A stretch of DNA of 53,901 bases, taken from Azospirillum sp. TSO22-1 (GTDB taxonomy: Bacteria; Pseudomonadota; Alphaproteobacteria; Azospirillales; Azospirillaceae). The position numbers and the translations under genes are program-made. The notes beneath the pieces were generated by a model. That model did not search any database. It saw only the letters and a list, made by a program, of their open reading frames with translations, and was not told where the DNA came from. Shown here in pieces: positions 33,640-42,046 of the stretch. The stretch spans positions 1 through 53,901 of the forward strand of contig NZ_LGQZ01000068.1 of assembly GCF_003116015.1 (NCBI RefSeq). Direction: 5' to 3'. Positions within the stretch are counted from its first letter, which is position 1, and each line of letters begins with the position of its first letter.

Positions 33640-34470
33640 CTACACATGCCACAGCCTCGGCAGCCGTGCCGGTAAGCCATTCAGTTCTTTGCGCAGCCCC
33701 GCCCACACCCGCCCGAAGTCCGCGCGCAGCCGCTGCGCGTCGCGGCCAAGCAGCCGGATCACCAGCACCTCGTCGAGCACCGTCGCCCCGGCGCGCGGCG
33801 CCGCGTCCTCCAGCAGGGCGCGGGCGGCGTCCAGGCGGTCCGCGGCATCCCCGCCGACGTACACGATGGTGCCGTACGCCGTCGCCCCGGCGAACCCCGC
33901 GGGATGATCGAGCAGCGCCGCCACGTCGCCATCCAGATGCAGCGCGTCGGCCCACGCCAGCCGGCCGTCGCGGCGCACCTCCCAGGCGTCGCGCGCCAGC
34001 CCCTGCGTGAAGCGCTCGCCCCGCGCGATGCGGCCGAACACCAGCAGCTCGCCGGCCAGCAGCCGGCCGGAGCCGTTCACCGCCACCGAGGTGGTGCGGC
34101 GCAAACGGGCGGCGTCGAACAGAATGGTCTCCTGCGGCAGCCATTCCAGCCAGCCGCCGTCCCCGACCGCCAGCCGCACGTCGACGCGCACGTCCTCGCC
34201 GGCCGAGCGGTAGACCTTCTCTGCCGCCTGGGCGGTGACCAGGGCGGACGCCCCCTCGCCGACCGAGACCGCGATCTCCAGCCGGTCGCCGCCGACCAGC
34301 CCGCCCGAGGTGGTCACCACCACGGCGGTTACCGGATCGCCGGAGGCCGGCGTCGGGAACAGCAGGCGCAGCGGGTCGGTGTGGTAGACCTCGCGCAGGC
34401 GCCCACGGTCGAACGCGACGGTCGCGCGGCCGTGGATGGTCAGGCGCTTGGGCACGGCGGCGATGGCCAA
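33640..34470 (-). CDS. ureD: Urease accessory protein UreD
   Basis: A 276-residue UreD, the scaffold on which UreF and UreG assemble on apo-urease and which provides a channel for nickel. The conserved segments TTSGGLVGGDRL, TAQAAEKVYRS, LPQETILFD and LFGR-like LLVFGRIARGE are present. The ATG at 34468–34470 lies 9 nt after the urtE stop, tying transport and enzyme genes into one operon. Confidence 0.95.
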   Translation of the reverse strand: MAIAAVPKRLTIHGRATVAFDRGRLREVYHTDPLRLLFPTPASGDPVTAVVVTTSGGLVGGDRLEIAVSVGEGASALVTAQAAEKVYRSAGEDVRVDVRLAVGDGGWLEWLPQETILFDAARLRRTTSVAVNGSGRLLAGELLVFGRIARGERFTQGLARDAWEVRRDGRLAWADALHLDGDVAALLDHPAGFAGATAYGTIVYVGGDAADRLDAARALLEDAAPRAGATVLDEVLVIRLLGRDAQRLRADFGRVWAGLRKELNGLPARLPRLWHV

Positions 34471-34479
34471 GGGACGGCC

Positions 34480-35175
34480 TCAGACGGTCAGGTGGCGGCG
34501 CACGTCGGACTCGACCATGTCGGATGCGGTCCCGGCAAGCACGATCTCGCCGCGGTCCATCACGGCGAAGCGGTCGGCCAGTTCGCGGGCGAAGTCGAAA
34601 TACTGTTCGACCAGCAGGATCGCCATGTCGCCGCGCGCCGCCAGCGTCCTGATAACCTCGCCGATCAGCTTGATGATCGAGGGCTGGATGCCCTCGGTCG
34701 GCTCGTCGAGGATCAGCAGGCGCGGACGCGTCACCAGGGCGCGGGCGATGGCCAGCTGCTGCTGCTGCCCGCCCGACAGGTCGCCGCCGCGCCGGTGCAG
34801 CATCTCCTTCAGCACCGGGAACAGCGTGAAGATCTCGTCGGGGATCGAGCGCTGCGCCTTGGGCAGGGGGGCGAATCCGGTCTGCAGGTTCTCCAGCACG
34901 GTGAGGCGCGGGAAGATCTCGCGGCCCTGCGGCACGAAGCCGATGCCGCGCCGCGCCCGGTCGGCGGTGGCGAGCCGGCCGATCTCCTGCCCTTCCCAGC
35001 CGATGCGGCCGGAGCGGGCGGATTCCAGCCCCATGATGGCGCGCAGCGTGCTGGTCTTGCCGACGCCGTTGCGGCCGAGCAGGCAGGTCACCGCCCCCTT
35101 GGGCGCCTCCAGCGAGACGCCGCGCAGCGCGTGGCTGGCGCCGTAGTACAGGTGCACGTTCTCGACGGTCAGCAT
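34480..35175 (-). CDS. urtE: Urea ABC transporter ATP-binding protein UrtE
   Basis: A 231-residue LivF-type ATPase: Walker A GRNGVGKT (34–41), signature LSGGQQQQLAIARAL, Walker B LLILDEP followed by TEGIQPSI, which is typical of UrtE. It pairs with UrtD to power urea uptake through UrtBC. It starts 3 nt after the urtD stop. Confidence 0.95.
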   Translation of the reverse strand: MLTVENVHLYYGASHALRGVSLEAPKGAVTCLLGRNGVGKTSTLRAIMGLESARSGRIGWEGQEIGRLATADRARRGIGFVPQGREIFPRLTVLENLQTGFAPLPKAQRSIPDEIFTLFPVLKEMLHRRGGDLSGGQQQQLAIARALVTRPRLLILDEPTEGIQPSIIKLIGEVIRTLAARGDMAILLVEQYFDFARELADRFAVMDRGEIVLAGTASDMVESDVRRHLTV

Positions 35176-35178
35176 GGT

Positions 35179-35985
35179 CTAGCGCCCCAGATAGACTTCG
35201 ATCACCCGCTGGTCGGCCTGCACCGTCTCCAGCGAGCCCTCGGCCAGCACCGAACCCTCGTGCAGCACCGTCACCTTGGCGCCCAGGCGGCGCACGAACT
35301 CCATGTCGTGCTCCACCACCACCACCGAGCGGTCCTGGTTGATCTCCAGGATCAGGTCGGCGGTGCGCTCGGTCTCGGCGTCGGTCATGCCGGCCACCGG
35401 CTCGTCGAGCAGGACGAGCTTCGGTTCCTGCATCAGCAGCATGCCGATCTCCAGCCACTGCTTCTGGCCGTGGCTGAGCGCCCCGGCCGGGCTGCCGAGG
35501 CGGTCGCCCAGGCGGATCAGCGCCACCACCTCGTCGATGCGGCGGGCCTGCTCGCGGCTCAGCATGAAGAACAGCGTCCTCATGGTGCGGCGGTCGCATT
35601 TGAGCGCCAGTTCCAGGTTCTCGAACACCGTCAGGTGCTCGAACACCGTGGGCTTCTGGAACTTGCGGCCTATCCCCAAGTTGGCGATGCGCGTCTCGTC
35701 CAGCTTGGTGAGATCCACGCCGCCGTCGAACAGCACGTCACCCTTATCGGGCTTGGTCTTGCCGGTGACGATGTCCATCATCGTCGTCTTACCGGCGCCG
35801 TTCGGGCCGATGATGGTGCGCAGCTCGCCGGGGGCCAGGACCAGACTGAGGTTGTTGATCGCCTTGAAGCCGTCGAAGGCGACCGAGACGCCGTCCAGGT
35901 AGAGGATCGAGCCGTGCGCCGGGTGCGGGTCGCCGGCGACGCCGTAGGACGGCTCGGCCAGCGAGACGCTGTTGTCGTCAGGCAT
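35179..35985 (-). CDS. urtD: Urea ABC transporter ATP-binding protein UrtD
   Basis: A 268-residue LivG-type ATPase: an N-terminal extension of about 25 residues, Walker A GPNGAGKTT, the unusual signature LSHGQKQWLEIGMLL characteristic of UrtD, and Walker B LVLLDEPVAGM. The start ATG (35983–35985) overlaps the urtC stop by 8 nt. Confidence 0.95.
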   Translation of the reverse strand: MPDDNSVSLAEPSYGVAGDPHPAHGSILYLDGVSVAFDGFKAINNLSLVLAPGELRTIIGPNGAGKTTMMDIVTGKTKPDKGDVLFDGGVDLTKLDETRIANLGIGRKFQKPTVFEHLTVFENLELALKCDRRTMRTLFFMLSREQARRIDEVVALIRLGDRLGSPAGALSHGQKQWLEIGMLLMQEPKLVLLDEPVAGMTDAETERTADLILEINQDRSVVVVEHDMEFVRRLGAKVTVLHEGSVLAEGSLETVQADQRVIEVYLGR

Positions 35986-37117
35986 TGCGGTTCTGCGCCA
36001 CCGGGACGCCCCCCTTCTTGATCCGGGCCTTGAGCTGCCCGGCGAGGCCCATCAGCCCCTTCGGCATGAACAGGGTGACGAGGATGAACAGGCCGCCCAG
36101 GAAGAACAGCCAGATCTCCGGCGCCGCCCCGGTGAAGTAGCTCTTGGCGCCGTTCACCGTGAAGGCGCCGAGGATCGAGCCGACCAGCGTGCCGCGCCCG
36201 CCGACCGCCACCCAGATCGCCACCTCGATGGAGTTGGCGGCCGAGAATTCGGACGGGTTGATGATGCCGACCTGCGGCACGTACAGCGCGCCCGCCAGCC
36301 CGGCCAGCACCGCCGAGACCGTGAAGACGAACAGCTTGGCCGCCGTCACGTCGTAGCCGAGGAAGCGCACCCGGCTCTCGGCGTCGCGGATCGCCATCAG
36401 CACGCGGCCGAGCTTCGACGACACGATGAAGCGCGCCGCCAGGTAGCCCGCCGCCAGCAGCAGCGCCGAGGCGACGTACAGCCCGACGCGCGTGCCGGTC
36501 GCCTGCATGGGGAAGCCCAGGACGTCCTTGAAGTCGGTCAGGCCGTTGTTGCCGCCGAAGCCCATCTCGTTGCGGAAGAAGGCGAGCATCAGCGCGAAGG
36601 TCATCGCCTGCGTGATGATCGAGAAGTAGACGCCGTTGATGCGCGAGCGGAAGGCGAACCAGCCCATGACGAAGGCCAGCAGCCCCGGCACGGCGACGAC
36701 CATCAGCAGCGTCCACACCGGGTTGTCGAAGCCCCACCAGTACCAGGGCAGCTCCTTCCAGTTCAGGAACACCATGAAGTCGGGCAGGCTGGCGTTGCCG
36801 TAGACGCCGCGGGTGCCGATCTGCCGCATCAGGTGCATGCCCATGCAGTAGCCGCCCAGCGCGAAGAACGCGCCGTGCCCCAGCGACAGCGCCCCCGCGT
36901 AGCCCCACACGAGGTCGAGGCTGAGCGCCAGCAGCGCGTAGCACAGGTACTTGCCGAGCAGGCTGACCATGTAGGCCGGCACGTGGAACACCGAGTCCGG
37001 CGGGGTGGCGAGGTGCAGCACCGGCACCAGCCCGGCGGCCACCACCAGCAGCCCCATGAACACCGACCAGCCGCGCCGGGATTCCAAGGCGAGGAGACGT
37101 GATGTCAACGGACCCAT
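35978..37117 (-). CDS. urtC: Urea ABC transporter permease UrtC
   Basis: A 379-residue inner-membrane permease of the LivM family with about ten hydrophobic segments, including SLDLVWGYAGALSLGHGAFFALGGY, the family hallmark, and the EAA-type loop around LGRVLMAIRDAESRVRFLGYD that contacts the ATPases. It starts 3 nt after urtB. Confidence 0.95.
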   Translation of the reverse strand: MGPLTSRLLALESRRGWSVFMGLLVVAAGLVPVLHLATPPDSVFHVPAYMVSLLGKYLCYALLALSLDLVWGYAGALSLGHGAFFALGGYCMGMHLMRQIGTRGVYGNASLPDFMVFLNWKELPWYWWGFDNPVWTLLMVVAVPGLLAFVMGWFAFRSRINGVYFSIITQAMTFALMLAFFRNEMGFGGNNGLTDFKDVLGFPMQATGTRVGLYVASALLLAAGYLAARFIVSSKLGRVLMAIRDAESRVRFLGYDVTAAKLFVFTVSAVLAGLAGALYVPQVGIINPSEFSAANSIEVAIWVAVGGRGTLVGSILGAFTVNGAKSYFTGAAPEIWLFFLGGLFILVTLFMPKGLMGLAGQLKARIKKGGVPVAQNRNA

Positions 37118-37120
37118 CGC

Positions 37121-38737
37121 TTACGCCTCCGCCGCGCGGCCCTTGAGCGCGAACAGGCCGCGCGGGCGCTTCTGGATGAACAGGATGATGAAGACCAGCA
37201 CCAGGATCTTGCCCAGCATGGCGCCGGCGTACGGCTCGAGGATCTTGTTGACCACGCCCAGGCTGAGCGCCCCGGCGAGCACGCCCCACAGGCTGCCCAC
37301 CCCGCCGAACACCACCACCATGAAGCTATCGACGATGTAGCCCTGCCCGAGGTTCGGGCTGACGTTGCCGACCTGGGACAGCGCCACGCCGGCCACCCCG
37401 GCGATGCCGGAGCCGAGGCCGAAGGTCAGCGCGTCCACCCAGCCGGTGCGGATGCCCATGCTGGCCGCCATGGACCGGTTCTGCGTCACCGCGCGCATCT
37501 GCAGGCCGAGGCTGGTGTAGCGCAGCGTCGCCGCCAGCGCGCCGATCACCGCCAGCGCGAAGACGACGATGGCGATGCGGTTCCAGGTCAGCACGAGGCC
37601 CGGCAGGGCCTCCCAGGCGCCGGTCATCCAGGCGGGATTGGCGACCTCCTTGTTCGGCGCGCCGAAGATCGAGCGCACCACCTGCTGGAGCATCAGCGAG
37701 ATACCCCAGGTCGCCAGCATGGTCTCCAGCGGGCGGCCGTAGAGGAAGCGGATGATGCCGCGCTCCAGCGCCACGCCAACCGCTCCGGCGACCAGGAAGG
37801 CGGCGGGGATGGAGACGATCAGATAGAGGCCGAAGACGCCCGGCGGCAGGAAGGCGCGGAACGCCTCCTGCACCACGAAGGCGGTGTAGGCGCCGAGCAT
37901 GATCATCTCGCCGTGCGCCATGTTGATGACGCCCATCACGCCGAAGGTGATGGCGAGGCCGACCGCGGCGAGCAGCAGCACCGAGCCGAGGCTCAGCCCC
38001 TGGAACAGGGTGAGCGCGCCGGCGGTCAGCATCTCGCGGCGCTCGATGGCGGCGACCAGGGCTTCGGCCGCGGCGCGCACCTGGGCGTCCGGGTCCTTGG
38101 CCAGCGGCGCCACCAGGGTGCGCGTCTCGGCGGTCTGGACGGCGGACAGCTCCTCGACGGCCTTCAGGCGCTCGGCGGCGTCGGGGCTGGCGAGGGCGGC
38201 GCGGGCGAAGGCGCGGGCGATGACCAGCTTGACGCTCGCGTCGGTCTCGCGGGCCAGCGCGTCGCGCAGCTTGGCGGCGGTCTCCGGCGTGGCGTTGCGC
38301 GCCATGCTCTCGACGGCGGCGAGGCGGCGCGCCGGGTCCGGCGACGTCAGGTCGAGCCGCCCGACGGCGGCGGAGATCGCGCTGCGCAGCGCGTTGTTCA
38401 CGGTGATCTTGGTCAGGTCGCGGCTGGCGACGGTGCCCAGCGTGGCGCCGGTCAGCGGGTCGGTGAGGGTGACCTCGCGCCCGTTCACCGCGCCGGTGAC
38501 GACCTTGTTGTCGTCCTTGCGCACGAACAGGGTGCCGGCCTCCATGGCCTGAAGGACGGGCAGCGCGCGGGCGTCGCCGGTGGCGGCGACCCGCTCGGCG
38601 GCGGCGGCCTTCTCGGCGAACCCCTCGGCGGCGAGGCCGGACAGCGCGGCGGAGAACGCGGCGTCGTCGGCGCGGGCGGGGGCGGCGAGAAGAGTTACGA
38701 ATAGGAGGGCTGCGGAGAGCAGGCGGACGAACGGCAT
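37121..38737 (-). CDS. urtB: Urea ABC transporter permease UrtB
   Basis: A 538-residue LivH-type permease. As usual for UrtB, a signal peptide (LLSAALLFVTLLAAPARA) and a helical, probably periplasmic domain of about 230 residues (with Arg-rich HEAT-like helices such as DPARRLAAVESMARNATPE) precede the membrane part, which begins LFQGLSLGSVLLLAAVGLAITFGVMGVINMAHGEMIMLGAY. The start ATG is at 38735–38737. Palindromic element C separates it from urtA and could lower downstream expression relative to the binding protein. Confidence 0.95.
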   Translation of the reverse strand: MPFVRLLSAALLFVTLLAAPARADDAAFSAALSGLAAEGFAEKAAAAERVAATGDARALPVLQAMEAGTLFVRKDDNKVVTGAVNGREVTLTDPLTGATLGTVASRDLTKITVNNALRSAISAAVGRLDLTSPDPARRLAAVESMARNATPETAAKLRDALARETDASVKLVIARAFARAALASPDAAERLKAVEELSAVQTAETRTLVAPLAKDPDAQVRAAAEALVAAIERREMLTAGALTLFQGLSLGSVLLLAAVGLAITFGVMGVINMAHGEMIMLGAYTAFVVQEAFRAFLPPGVFGLYLIVSIPAAFLVAGAVGVALERGIIRFLYGRPLETMLATWGISLMLQQVVRSIFGAPNKEVANPAWMTGAWEALPGLVLTWNRIAIVVFALAVIGALAATLRYTSLGLQMRAVTQNRSMAASMGIRTGWVDALTFGLGSGIAGVAGVALSQVGNVSPNLGQGYIVDSFMVVVFGGVGSLWGVLAGALSLGVVNKILEPYAGAMLGKILVLVFIILFIQKRPRGLFALKGRAAEA

Positions 38738-38755
38738 GTGGAGGTCCCCTTATCT

Positions 38756-38862
38756 CCCTCCCCCGCCCCGGGGGAGGGCCAGGGTGGGGGTAAAACCAAG
38801 GATCCTTGGCTTTACCCTCACCCGACGCCTTCGGCGTCACCCTCTCCCGGGACGGGAGAGGG
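38756..38862. repeat. Extragenic palindrome, copy C (hybrid of families 1 and 2)
   Basis: 107 bp between urtA and urtB. The central CCAAGGATCCTTGG (38796–38809) and right end (CCCTCTCCCGGGACGGGAGAGGG) are family 1, while the left end (CCCTCCCCCG...GGGGGAGGGCCAGGGTGGGGG) resembles family 2. It could also act as an attenuator or mRNA-stabilising hairpin after urtA. Confidence 0.88.
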
Positions 38863-38876
38863 TTTGCACACTTCGC

Positions 38877-40169
38877 TTACTTCAGCTTGCCGTACTTCGG
38901 CTCGGCGCAGTTGCCGCAGACCCAGGGGAAGGTCCAGTCGGCGGTCAGCTTGGCGCTCTCCGGGATGAACGGCGACCAGGCGTCGGCCTTGATGGCGGCC
39001 TTGGTCTGGTTGACGATCTGGAACTGGCCGTTGGCCTGGATCTCGCCGATCATCACCGGCTTCGACAGGTGGTGGTTGGTGTTCATCGCGATGTCGTAGC
39101 CCGACGGCGAGCGGACCTTCTGGCCGTACATGGCCTGACGCACCGCGTCGACGTCGGTGGTGCCGGCCTGCGCGACCGCCTGCGTCCACATCTTGAAGCC
39201 GATGTAGGTGGCCTCCATGGGATCGTTGGTCACGCGCTTGTCGTTCTTGATGAACGTCTTCCACTGCTTGATGAACGCGTCGTTCTCGGCCGAGTCCACC
39301 GACTGGAAGTAGTTCCAGGCGGCCAGGTGGCCGACCAGGTTCTTGGTGTCGATGCCGGCCAGCTCCTCCTCACCGACCGAGAAGGCCACCACCGGGATGT
39401 CGGTCGCCTTGATGCCCTGGTTCGCCAGCTCCTTGTAGAACGGCACGTTGGCGTCGCCGTTGATGGTCGACACCACGGCCGTCTTCTTGCCGGCCGAGGC
39501 GAACTTCTTGATGTCCGCGACGATCGTCTGCCAGTCGGCGTGGCCGAACGGCGTGTAGTTGATCATGATGTCGTCCTTGGGCACACCCTTGGAGATCAGG
39601 TACGCCTCGAGGATCTTGTTGGTCGTGCGCGGGTAGACGTAGTCGGTGCCGGCCAGCACCCAGCGCTTGGCCTCGCCGCCGTCCTTGCCCATCAGGTAGT
39701 CGACCGCGGGGATCGCCTGCTGGTTGGGCGCGGCGCCGGTGTAGAAGACGTTGCGCGAGGACTCCTCGCCCTCGTACTGCACGGGGTAGAAGAGCATGCC
39801 GTTCAGCTCCTCGAACACCGGGAGCACCGACTTGCGGCTCACCGAGGTCCAGCAGCCGAACACCGCGGCGACCTTCTCCTTCTGCAGCAGCTCGCGCGCC
39901 TTCTCGGCGAACAGCGGCCAGTTGGAGGCCGGATCGACCACCACCGCCTCGACCTTGCGGCCGAGCAGACCGCCCTTCTTGTTGATGTCGTCCACCATCA
40001 TCAGGACGGTGTCCTTCAGCGTCGTCTCGCTGATCGCCATCGTGCCCGACAGCGAGTGCAGGACGCCGATCTTGATCGGGTCCGCCGCCATCGCCGCCGT
40101 GGCGAACAAGCCCGCGGCCAGCGCGCAGCCCGCCACCATGCCCTTCATCGCAAGCGCTTTGATGCCCAT
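38877..40169 (-). CDS. urtA: Urea ABC transporter substrate-binding protein UrtA
   Basis: A 430-residue periplasmic binding protein. Signal peptide MGIKALAMKGMVAGCALAAG with cleavage near AMA-A (residue 28/29), then DPIKIGVLHSLSGTMAISET, which is diagnostic for UrtA, and later FGCWTSVSRKSVLPVFEE and YPVQYEGEESS. It captures urea at low concentration for UrtBCDE. It is the first gene of the operon, about 48 nt from a sigma-54 promoter. Confidence 0.97.
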   Translation of the reverse strand: MGIKALAMKGMVAGCALAAGLFATAAMAADPIKIGVLHSLSGTMAISETTLKDTVLMMVDDINKKGGLLGRKVEAVVVDPASNWPLFAEKARELLQKEKVAAVFGCWTSVSRKSVLPVFEELNGMLFYPVQYEGEESSRNVFYTGAAPNQQAIPAVDYLMGKDGGEAKRWVLAGTDYVYPRTTNKILEAYLISKGVPKDDIMINYTPFGHADWQTIVADIKKFASAGKKTAVVSTINGDANVPFYKELANQGIKATDIPVVAFSVGEEELAGIDTKNLVGHLAAWNYFQSVDSAENDAFIKQWKTFIKNDKRVTNDPMEATYIGFKMWTQAVAQAGTTDVDAVRQAMYGQKVRSPSGYDIAMNTNHHLSKPVMIGEIQANGQFQIVNQTKAAIKADAWSPFIPESAKLTADWTFPWVCGNCAEPKYGKLK

Positions 40170-40216
40170 CTGTCTCCCCTTTTTTTAGCTGGGTCGGTTC
40201 ACGACAGGGCGAGCAT

Positions 40217-40234
40217 TCGCAAACGCGATGCCAA
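40217..40234 (-). promoter_or_regulatory. Sigma-54 (RpoN) promoter of the urt–ure operon
   Basis: On the minus strand TTGGCATCGCGTTTGCGA: GG (40231–40232) and GC (40219–40220) are separated by exactly 10 bp, the invariant -24/-12 spacing, and TGGCA...TTTGC agrees with the consensus TGGCAC-N5-TTGC. It lies about 48 bp upstream of the urtA start. NtrC control of urea uptake is well known in related bacteria; here it is inferred. No clear NtrC site was found; GTGCATGCAC at 40404–40413 is a possible half-match. Confidence 0.8.
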
Positions 40235-40422
40235 GACCGTTCGCCGCCCGGAAACCCAAGGGGTCTAAGCGTTTGGAGGCGAGAGCGGGCGTGCCGCCGC
40301 CGGTCGCCGGATGCCCGCTTCCTGGGCAAGCCCGTTTGGAAGGCAGGAAACTGCACAAAATTTGCGCGATCGCCGCAACGACCGAGGTTCAAGGCGCTGA
40401 ACGGTGCATGCACGCGGGTGTC

Positions 40423-40462
40423 GGGCCGAGGCGAACCTCGGCCCGGAGGCCTTCGGCCCTCC
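40423..40462 (-). terminator. Paired hairpins after the surface-protein gene
   Basis: Perfect 9-bp stem GGGCCGAGG/CCTCGGCCC (40423–40444, CGAA loop; TTCG on the minus strand) next to a second imperfect stem GGAGGCC-TTC-GGCCCTCC (40445–40462). They lie directly downstream of the minus-strand gene ending at 40475. The T-run is poor. The rest of 40235–40422 holds no gene that I can see. Confidence 0.65.
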
Positions 40463-40474
40463 GTTGACGACGGA

Positions 40475-40849
40475 TCAGTTCACCGTGCGCCAGCTGCCGT
40501 CCGCCTGCTGGCAGGCGGTGCCGAACGCCCGCTGCGGCGTGCCGTCGACCGTGACCGTCGTCTGGTACTCGCGGCAGGTCTGCCCGTTGCGGGTGTAGGG
40601 CGGCGACGCCGGCGTCGCCGACAGGCCGGCGCCGGCCATCGGCGCGTACACCACGGCCGGCGGGGGCGGCTGGTAGACCACGACCGGTGGCGGCGCACCG
40701 TACACCACCACGGGCGGCGGATAATGACGGTGCCGGTGCACCGGATACACCGGAATCCCAGCGCCCAGGAAAACCGTCGTGTCCGCCATCGCCGGCAGCG
40801 GCACCGCCAGCGCGGCCACACCCAAGACCAGTCCGACCCACGCGCGCAT
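40475..40849 (-). CDS. Small secreted protein with 17-kDa surface-antigen-like C-terminus
   Basis: A 124-residue protein with a signal peptide (MRAWVGLVLGVAALAVPLPAMA), a His/Tyr/Pro-rich linker (YPVHRHRHYPPPVVVYG, repeated PPPVVVY segments), and a C-terminal segment TCREYQTTVTVDGTPQRAFGTACQQADGSWRTVN. That ending matches the last domain of RT0821/Lpp0805-type 17-kDa surface proteins, with two Cys able to pair. It is probably periplasmic or outer-membrane associated. It is divergent from the MarR–GNAT gene. Confidence 0.8.
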   Translation of the reverse strand: MRAWVGLVLGVAALAVPLPAMADTTVFLGAGIPVYPVHRHRHYPPPVVVYGAPPPVVVYQPPPPAVVYAPMAGAGLSATPASPPYTRNGQTCREYQTTVTVDGTPQRAFGTACQQADGSWRTVN

Positions 40850-40961
40850 CGTCGTACTCCAGATTCGATGCGCCCAGTATATGGGCGTCCCGCCCGCTCC
40901 CGCATCTTCGCAAGTGTAACAGATGGTTACAGCGCATCCCTTGACCCCGTCCGGGAAATAT

Positions 40962-40974
40962 TTGACTATGTCAA
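40962..40974. promoter_or_regulatory. Inverted repeat TTGAC-TAT-GTCAA, candidate MarR operator
   Basis: A perfect inverted repeat with 5-bp arms in an A/T-rich island 33 bp before the MarR–GNAT start. MarR proteins usually repress their own genes through such sites. Operator function is inferred. Confidence 0.5.
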
Positions 40975-41006
40975 TTAATTCTCACCCACCCTGGAGGGTG
41001 TCCGTC

Positions 41007-41936
41007 ATGCTGGATCCGGACCGTCTGCGGCGCATCGAGGCGGTGCGCCGGTTCAGCCGCTTCTACACGCGGAAAGTCGGCGTGCTGCACGAGGGGCTGC
41101 TGGGCAGTCCGTTCTCGCTCGCCGAGGCGCGCGTCGTCTACGAACTGGCGCACCACGAGACCACCACCGCCAACGAACTGTGCGAGGAGCTGGAACTCGA
41201 CGCGGGCTACCTCAGCCGCATCCTGCGCGGCTTCGAGCAGAAGGGGCTGATCAGCAAGCAGCCCTCCCCCGCCGACGCGCGGCAGAACCTGCTGGCGCTC
41301 ACGGCCGAGGGGCAGGAGGCGTTCGCCCGCCTCAACGACCGCTCCCGCTACGAGATCGGCGCGATGCTGGACACCCTGCCCGACGCCGACCAGGAACGGC
41401 TGGTCGATGCCATGCGCGTGGTCGAGGACCTGCTGGGCGAGCGGCCGCCGCGCAAGGTGCCCTACATCCTGCGCCCGCCGCGCCCCGGGGACATGGGCTG
41501 GGTGATCGAGCGGCACGGCACGCTGTACGCCCAGGAATACGGCTGGGACGAGAGTTTCGAGGCGCTGGTCGCCGAGATCGCCGCCGGCTTCCTCCGCAAC
41601 TACGACCCGAAGCGCGAGCGCTGCTGGATCGCCGAGATGGACGGCCGCAACGTCGGTTCGGTTTTCATCGTGAAGGCATCCGACGACGTCGCGAAGCTGC
41701 GCATGCTGATCGTCGATCCGTCGGCGCGCGGCCTGGGCATCGGCCACCGCCTCGTGGACGAGTGCCTGCGCTTCGCCCGGCAGGCCGGCTACCGCCGCAT
41801 GACGCTGTGGACCAACAGCATCCTGCTGGCGGCCCGCGGCATCTATGTGAAGGCCGGCTTCGAACTGGTGGCGTCGGAGCCGTACCACAGCTTCGGCAAG
41901 GATCTGGTCAGCGAGACGTGGGAACGGGATTTGTGA
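41007..41936 (+). CDS. MarR regulator–GNAT acetyltransferase fusion
   Basis: A 309-residue two-domain protein starting MLDPDRLRRIEAVRRFSRF. Residues about 1–140 are a MarR winged helix (EARVVYELAHHETTTANELCEELELDAGYLSRILRGFEQKGLI, wing in SPADARQNLLALT). Residues about 155–309 are a GNAT domain with the acetyl-CoA loop as PSARGLGIGHRLVDECL and AARGIYVKAGFELV. The ATG at 41007 has GGAGG upstream; the earlier in-frame ATG (40968) lies inside the putative operator and lacks a Shine-Dalgarno. Such fusions may sense and modify the same small molecule. The adjacent EamA exporter is a plausible regulatory target. Confidence 0.9.
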   Translation: MLDPDRLRRIEAVRRFSRFYTRKVGVLHEGLLGSPFSLAEARVVYELAHHETTTANELCEELELDAGYLSRILRGFEQKGLISKQPSPADARQNLLALTAEGQEAFARLNDRSRYEIGAMLDTLPDADQERLVDAMRVVEDLLGERPPRKVPYILRPPRPGDMGWVIERHGTLYAQEYGWDESFEALVAEIAAGFLRNYDPKRERCWIAEMDGRNVGSVFIVKASDDVAKLRMLIVDPSARGLGIGHRLVDECLRFARQAGYRRMTLWTNSILLAARGIYVKAGFELVASEPYHSFGKDLVSETWERDL

Positions 41937-41948
41937 GCACGTCATCAC

Positions 41949-42046
41949 TTGCCCCCACCCCGACCCTCCCCCGCTTCGCAGGGGAGGGGGGAGAGCGGCG
42001 GAGTTCCCTCCCCTGCGACAGCGGGGGAGGGTTAGGGTGGGGGCAA
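41949..42046. repeat. Family-2 extragenic palindrome, copy 2
   Basis: 98 bp with terminal inverted repeats of about 26 bp (TTGCCCCCACCC...CCCTCCCCCGC versus GCGGGGGAGGG...GGGTGGGGGCAA, two mismatches) and an inner GCAGGGGAGGG/CCCTCCCCTGC pair. Its last base is the first base of the EamA start codon. Confidence 0.88.
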
